This document shows, piece by piece, positions 16,485-25,814 of a stretch of 64,000 bases of DNA; positions within the stretch are counted from its first letter, which is position 1; the number at the start of each line of letters is the position of its first letter. Origin of the DNA: an uncultured Anaerovibrio sp. (GTDB lineage: Bacteria; Bacillota; Negativicutes; Selenomonadales; Selenomonadaceae); contig CAKPVW010000002.1 in the NCBI GenBank assembly GCA_934196075.1, positions 36,633 to 100,632 of the forward strand, given 5' to 3'. Position numbers and translations under genes: made by a program. The notes under the pieces are model-generated. The model had not been told where the DNA came from. It saw only the letters and a program-made list of their open reading frames with translations, and did not search any database.

Positions 16485-19046
16485 ATGGAAGAAAGAGAGA
16501 AGGCAAGAAACTATGGTCAGTACCCCAAGGCCTTTGTAAATCTGTTGTTGGCAGGGCTGTGTACAGGTATTCTGCTGGGGCAGGCAGAGGATGTTGCTCG
16601 TGATTATTACCGGTGGATTATCTGGGGAGCGTTACTGTGTCTGGGAATAGGTGGGGGACTAATAAGAAAGCGCTGTAAATGGGCAGGAATATGTTTGCTG
16701 GTGGCTATGGTTTTGCTGGGAGCTGGCAGATTCTATCTGGCTGTAGATTTAGGTGAAAGCAATGTAATGAGGCTGGCTGGCCAGCAGGTGAAATTGCAGG
16801 GAAAATTGGCTGAGCCGCCTAGTATAAGCAAAGATGGCAAGGGAAAACTTCATCTTCGCTACGTGGTGGAGGTGGAAAAGGTTTGGCAGGGTAGTAAATC
16901 AGGTAAAGCTGGTCAGGCCATGCAGGGAAAATTGCTGGTATATGGTGGGGAAGAATCCCTTAAAAATTCATCTCAGCAGGGGAAAAATCAGGCAACTGAC
17001 CTAGAATGTGCTACTGCTGTTGAGCCAATGGAAGGCCTCTATGGCCAGGTGGGAGACTGTGTTCAATTAGTAGGTACGATTAGCGAGTTCCATGATTATG
17101 GCAATCCGGGCCGCATGAATACGGTTATGAGCAACAAGGCCAAAGGAATCTGCGGCAGGGCCATGATAAGTAAGCACAGTCTTAGCATAGAGCCTCGGCA
17201 GGAGCAATCCTTGGCTAGATTGGCCGAAAATATCCGTCAGCAATATGGCAAATATATGGAAGAAACTATGCCGGCACAGGATGCAGCGGCAATTTTTGCC
17301 ATGCTGTTTGGTGGATATGAAGGGATTCGACCAGAGTTGTTGGAGGCATTTACTGTAACAGGTATTGTGCACATTTTGTCGGTGTCAGGTTCCCATATAA
17401 CTTTGATGGCTGGGACAGCCAATATTGTGGGCAATTTACTGCATCTGCCATCTGGTGCTACTGCCGTTTTGGCCACCGGGGTAATTGTGCTTTACAGCCT
17501 GTTGGCAGGAGCTATACCGCCAGTTATTCGTTCAGCCCTAATGGGTATATTGACTCTCTTGGCCCTAACCCTTGGCAGGGAAAGGGACGCTCAGCATATT
17601 TTGGGACTGACAGCCTTGGGATTGCTGCTATATTCTCCCCTGTGGCTTTTCGATATTAGTTTTCAACTGTCCTTTGGAGCTACAGCAGGACTCTTGTATT
17701 TGGCACCACCCTTGCGGGAAAGATTGCGGCAGAGATTGCCGGTATTTGTGGCAGATAGTTTGGCTGTGACTATTGGTGCTCAGCTGTCCGTACTGCCCAT
17801 AATCGCTTGGTATTTCAATGTGCTTTCCCTTAGTTCCTTATTGGCCAATTTGCTTATTGCTCCCATAGTGGAGTGGATTATTGTGGCGGGATTGCTGGCA
17901 GGCTTGGCAGCCAGTCTGGTACCTTTGCTTGGCAAGTTAATTTTCCTTTTGTCCAGCGTTGTACTGGGCGTGGTTTATGAATTATCCCGCTGGGTAGCGG
18001 CTCTGCCGGGCAGTCAGATTTATATGCCTACCTTTAGCTGGTGGGGGGTGATTCTCTACTATATGGGGTTGTGCTGGTTAGCTATGGGAGAAGAAAACAG
18101 GGATAGATTACTAGTTGGTTTTGGCGGCAGATATCTACTAGATAAGGGACAGAAGCTGGGATATACAAAAGGCTGGCTGTCAGTTTGTTTGCTGGTAACA
18201 ATGGCAGTGCTTTTTGGCTGCTGGCAGCTTTGGGGAAATAATAAGGATATGCAGGTGCATTTTATTGATGTGGGCCAGGGAGATAGTGCCTTGGTTATAA
18301 CGCCCCATGGCAGAGCCTTTATGGTAGATACTGGGGGAGTACGGGAAGGAAGCTATGATATTGGCAGCAGGGTGGATGTGCCTTATCTGTTGCATTATGG
18401 CGTGAAGCAGTTGGATTATATTTTCCTAACCCATGCCCATGATGATCATGCAGGAGGGGTGAGAGGGATTTTGCCCAAAATACCGGTAGGTGCTATCGGT
18501 ATTGGTCATGAGGGTGCAGGGGATTATCTTCAGGTCTTTGGCACAGGAGAGGCCGGGAAAATAGAGAAGCTGCTGGTGCCTTTGCAGGAGGGAAGCAATA
18601 TAGAATTGGATGGCGTTCGGATAGAGATACTTTATTCTCCTGAGTCAAGGCAGGTGCAGGCAAGTCAGTTAAAGGCTACCGGTAATGAATTTTCCAATCT
18701 GATACGAGTAAGCTATGGGGAGGCTTCCTTTTTGTTTACCGGGGATTTGGTGGCAGAGCAGGAGAAACAAGTATTGGCCAGTGGAATCAATGTGGCTAGT
18801 ACAGTATTGAAGGTTGGTCATCATGGCAGCCGTACCTCCAGCAGTCAGGAATTTTTGACAGCGGTACATCCTGGCTGGGCGGTTATTTCCTGTGGCTATA
18901 ATAATAGCTTCGGTCATCCTCATAAGGAAATTCTTAATAGGTTGGCCAACTGCACTGAAGCAGAAATCCTGCGCACAGATAAGCAGGGCGCTGTTGTTTT
19001 TAGAACGGATGGCAAAAGAATTAAAGTTAAAAGCTTTTGGAAGTAA
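16485..19046 (+). CDS. comEC: ComEC/Rec2 DNA-uptake channel with metallo-beta-lactamase domain
   Basis: An 853-aa protein. Order: an N-terminal OB-like DUF4131 region with membrane segments, the Competence channel domain (about residues 260-540, with VSGSHITLMAG and PPVIRSALMG), and a C-terminal metallo-beta-lactamase-like domain. The latter has IDVGQGDSALVITP, the metal motif THAHDDHAGG, FTGDL and VGHHGSRTS. ComEC carries single-stranded DNA through the membrane, and the C-terminal domain may degrade the other strand. With comEA this gives the core uptake machine; pilus genes are not in view. Confidence 0.95.
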   Translation: MEEREKARNYGQYPKAFVNLLLAGLCTGILLGQAEDVARDYYRWIIWGALLCLGIGGGLIRKRCKWAGICLLVAMVLLGAGRFYLAVDLGESNVMRLAGQQVKLQGKLAEPPSISKDGKGKLHLRYVVEVEKVWQGSKSGKAGQAMQGKLLVYGGEESLKNSSQQGKNQATDLECATAVEPMEGLYGQVGDCVQLVGTISEFHDYGNPGRMNTVMSNKAKGICGRAMISKHSLSIEPRQEQSLARLAENIRQQYGKYMEETMPAQDAAAIFAMLFGGYEGIRPELLEAFTVTGIVHILSVSGSHITLMAGTANIVGNLLHLPSGATAVLATGVIVLYSLLAGAIPPVIRSALMGILTLLALTLGRERDAQHILGLTALGLLLYSPLWLFDISFQLSFGATAGLLYLAPPLRERLRQRLPVFVADSLAVTIGAQLSVLPIIAWYFNVLSLSSLLANLLIAPIVEWIIVAGLLAGLAASLVPLLGKLIFLLSSVVLGVVYELSRWVAALPGSQIYMPTFSWWGVILYYMGLCWLAMGEENRDRLLVGFGGRYLLDKGQKLGYTKGWLSVCLLVTMAVLFGCWQLWGNNKDMQVHFIDVGQGDSALVITPHGRAFMVDTGGVREGSYDIGSRVDVPYLLHYGVKQLDYIFLTHAHDDHAGGVRGILPKIPVGAIGIGHEGAGDYLQVFGTGEAGKIEKLLVPLQEGSNIELDGVRIEILYSPESRQVQASQLKATGNEFSNLIRVSYGEASFLFTGDLVAEQEKQVLASGINVASTVLKVGHHGSRTSSSQEFLTAVHPGWAVISCGYNNSFGHPHKEILNRLANCTEAEILRTDKQGAVVFRTDGKRIKVKSFWK

Positions 19047-19237
19047 ACATAAAAAAATCTCTATTTTTTTAGCAATTTTCAAACTTTATAAAAATATGCA
19101 TAGTTGTGTATAAATAATTTAGGAATATCAAAGCATGCATAGAAATGTGTTATTTGTTAAAGCCGGCAAAATATGGAACTATTGAAAGAATATCCTAAAT
19201 GTGATAGAATTGCAAAGTATGTATGGAATGGAATAGA

Positions 19238-19300
19238 GTATGCAATGTCTAGTTATAATGGACAAAATCTATTATTGTTAGACAGCGCATACCCTTTTTC
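19238..19300 (+). promoter_or_regulatory. Structured leader / terminator-like hairpin before the OPT gene
   Basis: GTATGC plus TGTCTA (19238-19251) pair with TAGACA plus GCATAC (19279-19292) and are followed by CCTTTTTC. It lies 39 bases before the OPT start and over 190 bases after comEC, so it fits attenuation of the OPT gene. The rest of the 292-bp gap shows no gene. Confidence 0.55.
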
Positions 19301-19338
19301 AGTCTAAGTGTATATTTTTATGAAAAGAGGTATTTTAA

Positions 19339-21213
19339 GTGGAAAAGGGAACATTTAAGCCTTATATTCCGGCGGAGAAAACTCCTTTGGAATTAACGGC
19401 GGTTTCTGTGGTGGTAGGTATGCTGCTGGCTATTTTGTTCGGCGGTGCCAATGCCTATCTGGGATTGCGTGTAGGTATGACTATATCTGCATCCATTCCA
19501 GCAGCTGTTATTTCAATGGCTGTTATTCGTGTCCTGTTGAAGCGTGATTCCATTCTGGAGAACAATATGGTTCAGACCATTGGTTCTGCTGGTGAGTCCG
19601 TAGCAGCAGGCTGTATCTTTACCCTGCCTGCTATGTTTATGTGGGCACAGGAGTGGGGTACTGAGACTCCATCCATGGTAGAGATTGCAATTGTAGCTTT
19701 TATCGGCGGTGTTATGGGCGTACTATTTATGGTGCCTCTCCGCAAGGCTCTTATTGTTAAGGAGCATGGTGTTCTGCCATATCCAGAGGGAACTGCCTGT
19801 GCAGAAATCCTGCTGGCTGGCGAGGGCAAGGAATCTTCCGCTAAGACTATTTTTGCAGGTCTGGGCTTGGCTGCAGTCTACAAGTTTGTAACTGATGGCC
19901 TGAAGGTATTCCCAAGTGAAATCGCGTATAGCTTTGAGCGTTTCAAGGGTTCTGAGATTGGTATAGATGTACTGCCAGCACTGCTGGGTGTAGGTTACAT
20001 CTGTGGTTATCGTGTATCCTCCGTACTGTTTGCAGGCTCCATTCTCATGTGGTTCTGCATCCTGCCATGTATTGCTTTCTATGGTGCCAATGAGGTGGTA
20101 TTCCCAGCAACCAAAATGATTCAGGAGCTTAGCCCTGGTGCTATGTGGAGCAGCTTTGGCCGTTATATCGGCGCTGGTGCTTTGGCAGCTGGCGGTATTA
20201 TCAGCTTGGTAAAGGCTCTGCCTTTGATTGTTGATACCTTCAAGAAGTCCTTGGGCAGCTTTGGCGGCGGTCACACTGCTCTGCGTACTGATCAGGATCT
20301 TTCTCTGAAGTTCATTATTGGCGGCGTTGTTGCTATGGCTGCTTTAATGGTAATAGTACCTGTTATTCCAATCAGCCCAATGGGTGCTGCCTTGGTAGTT
20401 ATCTTTGGTTTCTTCTTTGCTACTGTATCTTCCCGTATCGTAGGTATTGTAGGCTCCAGTAACAACCCTGTTTCCGGTATGACCATTGCTTCTCTGCTGT
20501 TTATCAGCATTATCTTTGTAGCTAATGGCAATGTAGGCCAGGAGGGCATGATGGCAGTAATTGCTATCGGCTCCATTATCTGTATTGTAGCAGCTATTGC
20601 TGGTGATACCTCTCAGGACTTGAAGACCGGTTATATTCTGGGTGCAACTCCTGTTAAGCAGCAGATGGGTGAGCTGGTTGGTGTATTCGTTTCTGCTCTG
20701 ACTGTGGGCGGCGTACTGTATCTGCTGAATGCTGCCTGGGGCTTTGGCTCCAAGGAGTTGGCAGCACCACAGGCTATGCTGATGAAGATGATCGTAGAGG
20801 GTGTTATTACTGCAAACCTGCCTTGGGATTTGGTATTCATGGGTGCAGCTATTGCTGTGGTAGTTGAGCTGCTGGGCTTGCCTGTATTGGCTTTCGCTAT
20901 CGGCCTATACCTGCCAATCTATCTGACTGCTCCTCTCTTTATTGGTGGTCTGATCCGCCGTATCTGGGAGGCTAAGAAGTATCAGTCTGACAAGGTTAAG
21001 GAAGCTGCTATTAACAACGGTACCCTGATGGCCTCTGGTATGATTGCTGGCGAGGGTATTGTAGGTATTGTGCTGGCTCTGCTGGCAGTGCTGAATGTAG
21101 ATACTGATATCTCTGGCACTATTAATTTTGGAGAAATTGGCTCCATTGTTGCCTTTATCGCTTTGATTTGTGTAATGATTTACACTATTGAGTCTGGTAA
21201 GAAGAATGCTTAA
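19339..21213 (+). CDS. OPT-family oligopeptide transporter
   Basis: A 624-aa protein with about 15 hydrophobic segments. Family landmarks are FGGANAYLGLRVGMTISASIPAAV near the N-terminus, QTIGSAGESVAAG, and YPEGTACAEILLAGE. OPT proteins take up peptides or metal-chelate conjugates with protons. The start is GTG at 19339 with AAAGAGG upstream. The stop overlaps the start of the PqqD-like gene. Confidence 0.9.
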   Translation: MEKGTFKPYIPAEKTPLELTAVSVVVGMLLAILFGGANAYLGLRVGMTISASIPAAVISMAVIRVLLKRDSILENNMVQTIGSAGESVAAGCIFTLPAMFMWAQEWGTETPSMVEIAIVAFIGGVMGVLFMVPLRKALIVKEHGVLPYPEGTACAEILLAGEGKESSAKTIFAGLGLAAVYKFVTDGLKVFPSEIAYSFERFKGSEIGIDVLPALLGVGYICGYRVSSVLFAGSILMWFCILPCIAFYGANEVVFPATKMIQELSPGAMWSSFGRYIGAGALAAGGIISLVKALPLIVDTFKKSLGSFGGGHTALRTDQDLSLKFIIGGVVAMAALMVIVPVIPISPMGAALVVIFGFFFATVSSRIVGIVGSSNNPVSGMTIASLLFISIIFVANGNVGQEGMMAVIAIGSIICIVAAIAGDTSQDLKTGYILGATPVKQQMGELVGVFVSALTVGGVLYLLNAAWGFGSKELAAPQAMLMKMIVEGVITANLPWDLVFMGAAIAVVVELLGLPVLAFAIGLYLPIYLTAPLFIGGLIRRIWEAKKYQSDKVKEAAINNGTLMASGMIAGEGIVGIVLALLAVLNVDTDISGTINFGEIGSIVAFIALICVMIYTIESGKKNA

Positions 21214-21544
21214 GTCCAAGAATATTTTTGACCTAAGGTATCGCCGCAACCCTGACCTGCAATGGAAGGTGTTGGAGAATGGTACCGTGGAGCTGGCCAT
21301 GGAGCATAGGGGGTTCTTTGCGGCCATAGCTCACAAGGTTTTTAAGCGGCCCTCTACCAGCTATATTAAGCTGGATGAGCTGGGCAGCTTTGTGTGGCAG
21401 GAGCTTGCCTCCAGTCACGATGTGAAAACTGTATCTGAGGCTGTGCACAGTCATTTTGGGGAAAAGGCTGAGCCGTTGCTGCCTAGATTAGGACAGTTTT
21501 TCAATCTCCTAGAGCGTTATGGCTTTATTGTGAGAGAAAAGTAA
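21206..21544 (+). CDS. PqqD-family small protein
   Basis: About 112 aa. The PqqD-like core is visible: VELAMEHRGFFAAIAHKVF, SYIKLDELGSFVWQEL, then VKTVSEAVHSHF and a final LERYGFIV. PqqD proteins are peptide-chaperone (RRE) domains that hold precursor peptides for radical-SAM enzymes. No radical-SAM gene or precursor is next to it. The ATG at 21206 overlaps the OPT stop by 8 bases, so the two are translationally coupled. The frame is open further upstream inside OPT, but the overlap start is more natural. Confidence 0.75.
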   Translation: MLKSKNIFDLRYRRNPDLQWKVLENGTVELAMEHRGFFAAIAHKVFKRPSTSYIKLDELGSFVWQELASSHDVKTVSEAVHSHFGEKAEPLLPRLGQFFNLLERYGFIVREK

Positions 21545-21573
21545 TTGATAGGCAATGGGGCGTGTGGCCCCGT

Positions 21574-21611
21574 AAAATCCGTCTGTATTGGGGAATGCAG
21601 GCGGATTTTTC
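21574..21611 (+). terminator. Intrinsic terminator of the OPT-PqqD operon
   Basis: AAAATCCG...CGGATTTT arms with inner CTGTATT/AATGCAG pairing and a T tail. A small GGGGC/GCCCC hairpin precedes it. Confidence 0.8.
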
Positions 21612-21654
21612 ATTTGATATATATTACCTAATTTGATAAAATCAAGGCATAAGA

Positions 21655-21737
21655 ATAGACCGCCTCTGCTTCCAAACGTAGGCGGTCTTTCTATAAAACT
21701 GCTATAAAACGGGGCAACCGTCTATCGGTACCCTCTT
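21655..21737 (-). ncRNA. Putative small RNA, copy A (CCGAUAGACGG hairpin family)
   Basis: The minus strand holds a complete small transcription unit. The promoter is at 21744-21772. The RNA starts near 21737 and carries GGG-UA-CCG-AUAGA-CGG-UUG-CCC, an AU-rich linker, and a GACCGCCT/AGGCGGTC terminator hairpin (21658-21687). No open frame lies in it and no minus-strand gene follows, so it is a free-standing RNA or its remains. The inner hairpin and its position match the unit at 29541-29632, with a covarying outer stem. I do not recognise the RNA family. Confidence 0.6.
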
Positions 21738-21743
21738 GCTTTT

Positions 21744-21772
21744 ATTATACATTTTTTTAGCCAATATAGCAA
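21744..21772 (-). promoter_or_regulatory. Sigma-70-type promoter of small RNA copy A
   Basis: On the minus strand, TTGCTA (21767-21772) and TATAAT (21744-21749) have a 17-base spacer. Confidence 0.75.
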
Positions 21773-21793
21773 GATAAAGGTATGTGATAATAT

Positions 21794-22822
21794 ATGAATT
21801 ATGGTGAGCTGATGGCAGGGCTGAGGCAGGGGAAATTTGGTCATTTGTACCTGCTGGCAGGAGAGGAAGCTTATTATATAGATAAGGCCAGGGAGGCGCT
21901 GCTAAAGACTTGGCAATGTCCTATGGAGGATGTGCAGATGGCAGATGGCACATCTCTTAGCGAGATTATGACCTTGGTGGAGTCTGTGCCATTTTTAACA
22001 GACAAAAATGTCGTATGGGTTAAGTCCGCTGCCCTTTTTAAGGATAAGGGGGAAAGCAGCAGTAAGAAATTAGAAGAAAAATTTCATGCTATGCTGCAGA
22101 ATATACCTGAATTCAGCTATGTGATTTTCGAATATCATGGCAAGCCGGACAAGCGGAAAAAGCTGTACAAGATTCTGGCTGAGGCTGGCATAGTTATGGA
22201 GTCGGAGCCTATCCGGGCCAGCAATATTGGGGACTGGTTACAGGGAAAGCTGCAGGAGCTAAATAAAAATATGGATAGGCAGGCTTATGAATACATGGTA
22301 GGGGCTGTAAGCAGTATGCAGACAGTGGATTTGGCCTTTCTCAATAAGGAGCTGGAAAAGCTGGCTCTGTTTTTGGGGCCGGAGCAGCGGCAGATTACCC
22401 GTCAGCATCTGATGCAGGCTTTTTCCGACGTGCCGGAAATTTCCAGCTTTGCTATGCTAAATGCCATTGGGGCAGGGCAAACCGCCAAGGCTTTGCAATT
22501 ATTTCAACGACAGCTGGATAATGGTGTGTATTTTGCTTTGACCGTAGGCTTGGTGGCTAGACAAATCCGTCTGTGGTGGCAGGCCCAGGCATTGCAGGCT
22601 CAAGGAGTTCGAGGCCGTGCCTTGGCTGGCAAATTGGGACAGCCTCCTTTTATTGCCGAAAAAACAGGTCGGGAGGCGGCCAGCTTTCCACCTGGACTCT
22701 TAAAGAAAGCCTTGCTGGCTTTGTCTGATGCGGATTATGGCCTGAAAACCGGACAGGCAGATTTGGTGGAATTGGAGGCTGTGATTATCATGTTGGCCAA
22801 TAGAGGACGAGATAATTTATGA
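21794..22822 (+). CDS. holA: DNA polymerase III delta subunit
   Basis: A 342-aa HolA. It starts MNYGELMAGLRQGKFGHLYLLAGEEAYYIDKAREAL, with the expected LLxGEE nucleotide-fold entry. The middle domain has PFLTDKNVVWVKSA and the C-terminal helical domain SFAMLNAIGAGQTAKALQL. Delta opens the beta clamp within the clamp loader. Its stop overlaps the hemW start by four bases (ATGA). Confidence 0.9.
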   Translation: MNYGELMAGLRQGKFGHLYLLAGEEAYYIDKAREALLKTWQCPMEDVQMADGTSLSEIMTLVESVPFLTDKNVVWVKSAALFKDKGESSSKKLEEKFHAMLQNIPEFSYVIFEYHGKPDKRKKLYKILAEAGIVMESEPIRASNIGDWLQGKLQELNKNMDRQAYEYMVGAVSSMQTVDLAFLNKELEKLALFLGPEQRQITRQHLMQAFSDVPEISSFAMLNAIGAGQTAKALQLFQRQLDNGVYFALTVGLVARQIRLWWQAQALQAQGVRGRALAGKLGQPPFIAEKTGREAASFPPGLLKKALLALSDADYGLKTGQADLVELEAVIIMLANRGRDNL

Positions 22823-23982
22823 AAAAGGAATTTGGTCTTTATATACATATTCCCTTTTGTCGGCAAAAATGTTTTTATTGTGATTTTCCCTCCTTTGCAG
22901 GCCGGGAGAAAAAAATTGATAGGTATTTGCAGGCATTGGAGCAGGAATTTGCTTTATTAAGGCAAAGAGTGCATCCAAAAGATAATGCCAGAGATACAGA
23001 AAGGAAATTTGCCCCTAGAACCATCTATATAGGAGGCGGTACTCCTACCGCCCTTAACGCCTATCAGCTGGCGAAGCTATTGGAGATTGTCCAAACTTAT
23101 GTGGCGGTGGCAAAGGAATTTACGGTAGAAATGAATCCCGGCACCGTAGACAGGGAAAAACTATTGCTTCTGCAACAGGCGGGAGTAAATCGCCTTAGTG
23201 TAGGGGTACAGTCCTTTGATGATCATTGCTTGCAAAAAATAGGCCGTATTCACACTGCTCAGGAAGCAGTAGACACCATTGAACTGGCTCATAATTTAGG
23301 CTTTGACAATATTAGCTTGGATTTAATTTATGGGTTGCCACAGCAGGATAGGGAGATTTTAACCAAGTCCGTGGAAAGGGCTTTGACCTTGCCGGTTCAG
23401 CATATTTCTATTTATGGCTTACAACTGGAGGAGGGGACTGCCTTTCAGCGGATGGAAGCTTTGGGCAAGCTGCAGCTGCCAACAGATGAACTGGTGGAGG
23501 CAATGCATGATTATATAGTAGAAAAATTACCAGAGGCTGGGTATCAGCGGTATGAAATTTCTAATTATGCCCTGCCGGGGTATGAAAGCAAGCACAATCT
23601 ATCCTATTGGCAGGATGTGGACTATCTGGGCCTAGGTTCCGGAGCCCATAGCTATTGGCAGGGAATCCGCTATGAAAATCCCAGAGGTATAGATGATTAT
23701 ATCTCTGCTCTAGAGGCAGGCAGATTGCCAGCCAGCGTAGAGGAGCAGGTGGATAGACAGGCCCATATGGAGGAGTATTGCTTTTTGGGCCTGCGAACTG
23801 CGGCAGGCATTGACAAAAATCTCTTTCAGCAGAAATTTGGGGTGGATTTGTTTACAGTTTATGGCAGACCTATCGAGAAGCTGGTGGCGCAGGACTTGTT
23901 GCAGCATACAGCCAAGGGCATTGCTTTGACGCCTTTGGGCATGAAATACGGTAATCAGGTTTTCGGGGAATTTTTATTGTAG
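22819..23982 (+). CDS. hemW: Heme chaperone HemW (radical-SAM, HemN-like)
   Basis: A 387-aa radical-SAM protein with CRQKCFYC near the N-terminus, the TIYIGGGTPTAL motif, EMNPGTVD, RLSVGVQSF and the C-terminal HemW winged domain (YEISNYALPG, SYWQDVDYLGLGSGAHSY). It lacks the extra N-terminal Cys of true coproporphyrinogen dehydrogenase HemN, so the heme-chaperone assignment is preferred. It starts inside the holA stop and precedes hrcA. Confidence 0.9.
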   Translation: MKKEFGLYIHIPFCRQKCFYCDFPSFAGREKKIDRYLQALEQEFALLRQRVHPKDNARDTERKFAPRTIYIGGGTPTALNAYQLAKLLEIVQTYVAVAKEFTVEMNPGTVDREKLLLLQQAGVNRLSVGVQSFDDHCLQKIGRIHTAQEAVDTIELAHNLGFDNISLDLIYGLPQQDREILTKSVERALTLPVQHISIYGLQLEEGTAFQRMEALGKLQLPTDELVEAMHDYIVEKLPEAGYQRYEISNYALPGYESKHNLSYWQDVDYLGLGSGAHSYWQGIRYENPRGIDDYISALEAGRLPASVEEQVDRQAHMEEYCFLGLRTAAGIDKNLFQQKFGVDLFTVYGRPIEKLVAQDLLQHTAKGIALTPLGMKYGNQVFGEFLL

Positions 23983-24004
23983 AAAAATATTTTACTTTGA
24001 CTTA

Positions 24005-24033
24005 TTGACATTTTGACAAATAAGAGGTATATT
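24005..24033 (+). promoter_or_regulatory. Sigma-70-type promoter of the heat-shock operon
   Basis: TTGACA at 24005-24010 and TATATT at 24028-24033, 17-base spacer, directly followed by the CIRCE operator. Confidence 0.9.
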
Positions 24034-24044
24034 ATTTTCAGAAG

Positions 24045-24071
24045 TTAGCACTCACCTGATTGGAGTGCTAA
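24045..24071 (+). promoter_or_regulatory. CIRCE operator (HrcA binding site)
   Basis: TTAGCACTC, nine bases, GAGTGCTAA: a perfect match to the CIRCE inverted repeat. HrcA bound here represses hrcA-grpE-dnaK-dnaJ until heat shock. Confidence 0.98.
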
Positions 24072-24088
24072 CAAGAGGAGGCTGAAAA

Positions 24089-25123
24089 ATGTTGAAAGGG
24101 CTTGATGATCGCAAAAAGCGAATTTTGCAGGCTGTAGTTCAGGACTATATATCCTCTGCTGAGCCTGTAGGCTCTCGAACCTTGGCCAGAAAATATGACC
24201 TGGGGGTTAGCTCAGCCACCATCCGCAACGAAATGGCGGATTTGGAAATGCTGGGATATTTGGAGCATATTCATACCTCCTCTGGCAGGATTCCTTCCTC
24301 CAAGGGCTATCGGCTTTATGTGGACTCACTTTTGCCTGTCCAGCCTATGAGCGAGGAGGAAAAGGCTGTTATCAACAAATGGTACCAAAACAAGGTACAG
24401 CAGGTTGATCAGGTTTTTCAGGAAACAGCTAAAATAATCTCTCGGCTCACCAGAAATGTTTCTCTGGTGCTGGCACCTCAGATTTCCCAAGCGGCTTTTC
24501 GCTGTATGCAGTTTCTGCCCTTAGATGACCATCGGGTTATTGCAGTGCTGATGACGGATGCAGGCTTTGTGGAAAACAGGATTATGGAAATGCCAGCCGG
24601 GGCTGCCTTTGAAGATTTTCAGCGCATGGCAGCGGTGATAAATGAATGTCTGGCGGGACATACTCTAGGTGCAATCCAAAAGAGCAGTCTAAAGCAGATT
24701 CAGGGAGAGATTGGCGATAGTGGTCTTTATGAATCCGCCTTGCAGCTTATTAACAAGGCTCTGGATTCCCAGAAGAAAGAAAGGCTTTATCTGGGAGGCA
24801 CTACAGAAATGCTGGAGCAGCCTGAGTACCACAATGTGGACAAGGTAAAGGACTTGCTGATAATGCTGGAAAAGGATCAGCTGATGAAGGATATTCTCAA
24901 AGCACATTTAGGGGATGGCCTTACCGTCAGCATTGGTCAGGAAAACGATTACAGCGGCATAAAGGATTGCAGCATTATTACTGCCACCTATCATCTGGAT
25001 GGAGAGCTGCTGGGATCTATGGCAGTGCTGGGGCCAACCCGCATGGAATATGGCAAGACCATGTCCTTGCTGAATTATATGAATCAAAATCTCACTGAGG
25101 TAATCAAAAGGTTGCATTGGTAG
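24089..25123 (+). CDS. hrcA: Heat-inducible transcription repressor HrcA
   Basis: A 344-aa HrcA with the N-terminal winged helix (RKKRILQAVVQDYISSAEPVGSRTLA, then SATIRNEMADLE) and the conserved HTSSGRIPSSKGYRLYVD. It represses the operon by binding CIRCE, aided by GroEL. SD AAGAGGAGG. First gene of hrcA-grpE-dnaK-dnaJ. Confidence 0.97.
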   Translation: MLKGLDDRKKRILQAVVQDYISSAEPVGSRTLARKYDLGVSSATIRNEMADLEMLGYLEHIHTSSGRIPSSKGYRLYVDSLLPVQPMSEEEKAVINKWYQNKVQQVDQVFQETAKIISRLTRNVSLVLAPQISQAAFRCMQFLPLDDHRVIAVLMTDAGFVENRIMEMPAGAAFEDFQRMAAVINECLAGHTLGAIQKSSLKQIQGEIGDSGLYESALQLINKALDSQKKERLYLGGTTEMLEQPEYHNVDKVKDLLIMLEKDQLMKDILKAHLGDGLTVSIGQENDYSGIKDCSIITATYHLDGELLGSMAVLGPTRMEYGKTMSLLNYMNQNLTEVIKRLHW

Positions 25124-25155
25124 AAAAGATAGAAAATATGAAGAGGTGAAGGTTA

Positions 25156-25770
25156 ATGCCTTTGGAGAATGAAGAAATGAAGAAAAATGAAGATATAGAG
25201 CAGCAGACCACTGAGCAGGCTGAGGCAGATACAGCAGAGAAAGCTGCTGAGGAGCCACAGACAGCCGAAACTCAGGCTGGAGAGGCGGAAGCTACTGAGG
25301 AGGCAGAGGCTCAGGAGGCTGCCGAGGAATTGGAAGCTGTCAAGAAGCAGCTGTCTGAGGGTGTGGAGCGCATGAAGCGCTTGCAGGCAGATTTTGAGAA
25401 TTTCCGCCGTCGTACCCGTCAGGAAAAGGAAGAATTGTCCAATATGGTAGTACAGGATTTTATCAAGGATCTGCTGCCAATGCTGGATAATTTTGATAGA
25501 GCCATGGCTGCGGAAGCAACCGATGGCAATAAGTTCCAACAGGGTGTGGAGATGATTTACAACCAGCTGGCAGAAATATTGAAAAACAAGGGCTTGGAGA
25601 AGATTGACACCACTGATGCCAAATTTGATCCAAATTTCCATCAGGCAGTAATGCGGGTGGAAAATCCAGACCTTGAGGATGAATCCATTGCTATGGAGCT
25701 GCAAAAGGGCTATATGGTTAAGGGCAAGGTTATCCGTCCTTCCATGGTTCAGGTTGTAGCAAATAGCTAA
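25156..25770 (+). CDS. grpE: Nucleotide exchange factor GrpE
   Basis: A 204-aa GrpE with a long acidic Ala/Glu-rich N-terminal tail (about residues 8-55), a coiled coil (MKRLQADFENFRRRTRQEKEE) and the C-terminal beta domain (DPNFHQAVMRVENPD...VIRPSMVQVV). It exchanges ADP on DnaK. The acidic tail is longer than in E. coli GrpE but is common in Firmicutes. Confidence 0.96.
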   Translation: MPLENEEMKKNEDIEQQTTEQAEADTAEKAAEEPQTAETQAGEAEATEEAEAQEAAEELEAVKKQLSEGVERMKRLQADFENFRRRTRQEKEELSNMVVQDFIKDLLPMLDNFDRAMAAEATDGNKFQQGVEMIYNQLAEILKNKGLEKIDTTDAKFDPNFHQAVMRVENPDLEDESIAMELQKGYMVKGKVIRPSMVQVVANS

Positions 25771-25814
25771 AATAAATTTGTAAAGGTTCTTATTTTATAA
25801 GGAGGAAATAGATT

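Noticed and set aside
22819..23982. Oxygen-independent coproporphyrinogen dehydrogenase (HemN)
   Set aside because: The N-terminal cysteine pattern and length fit HemW, and no other heme gene is near.
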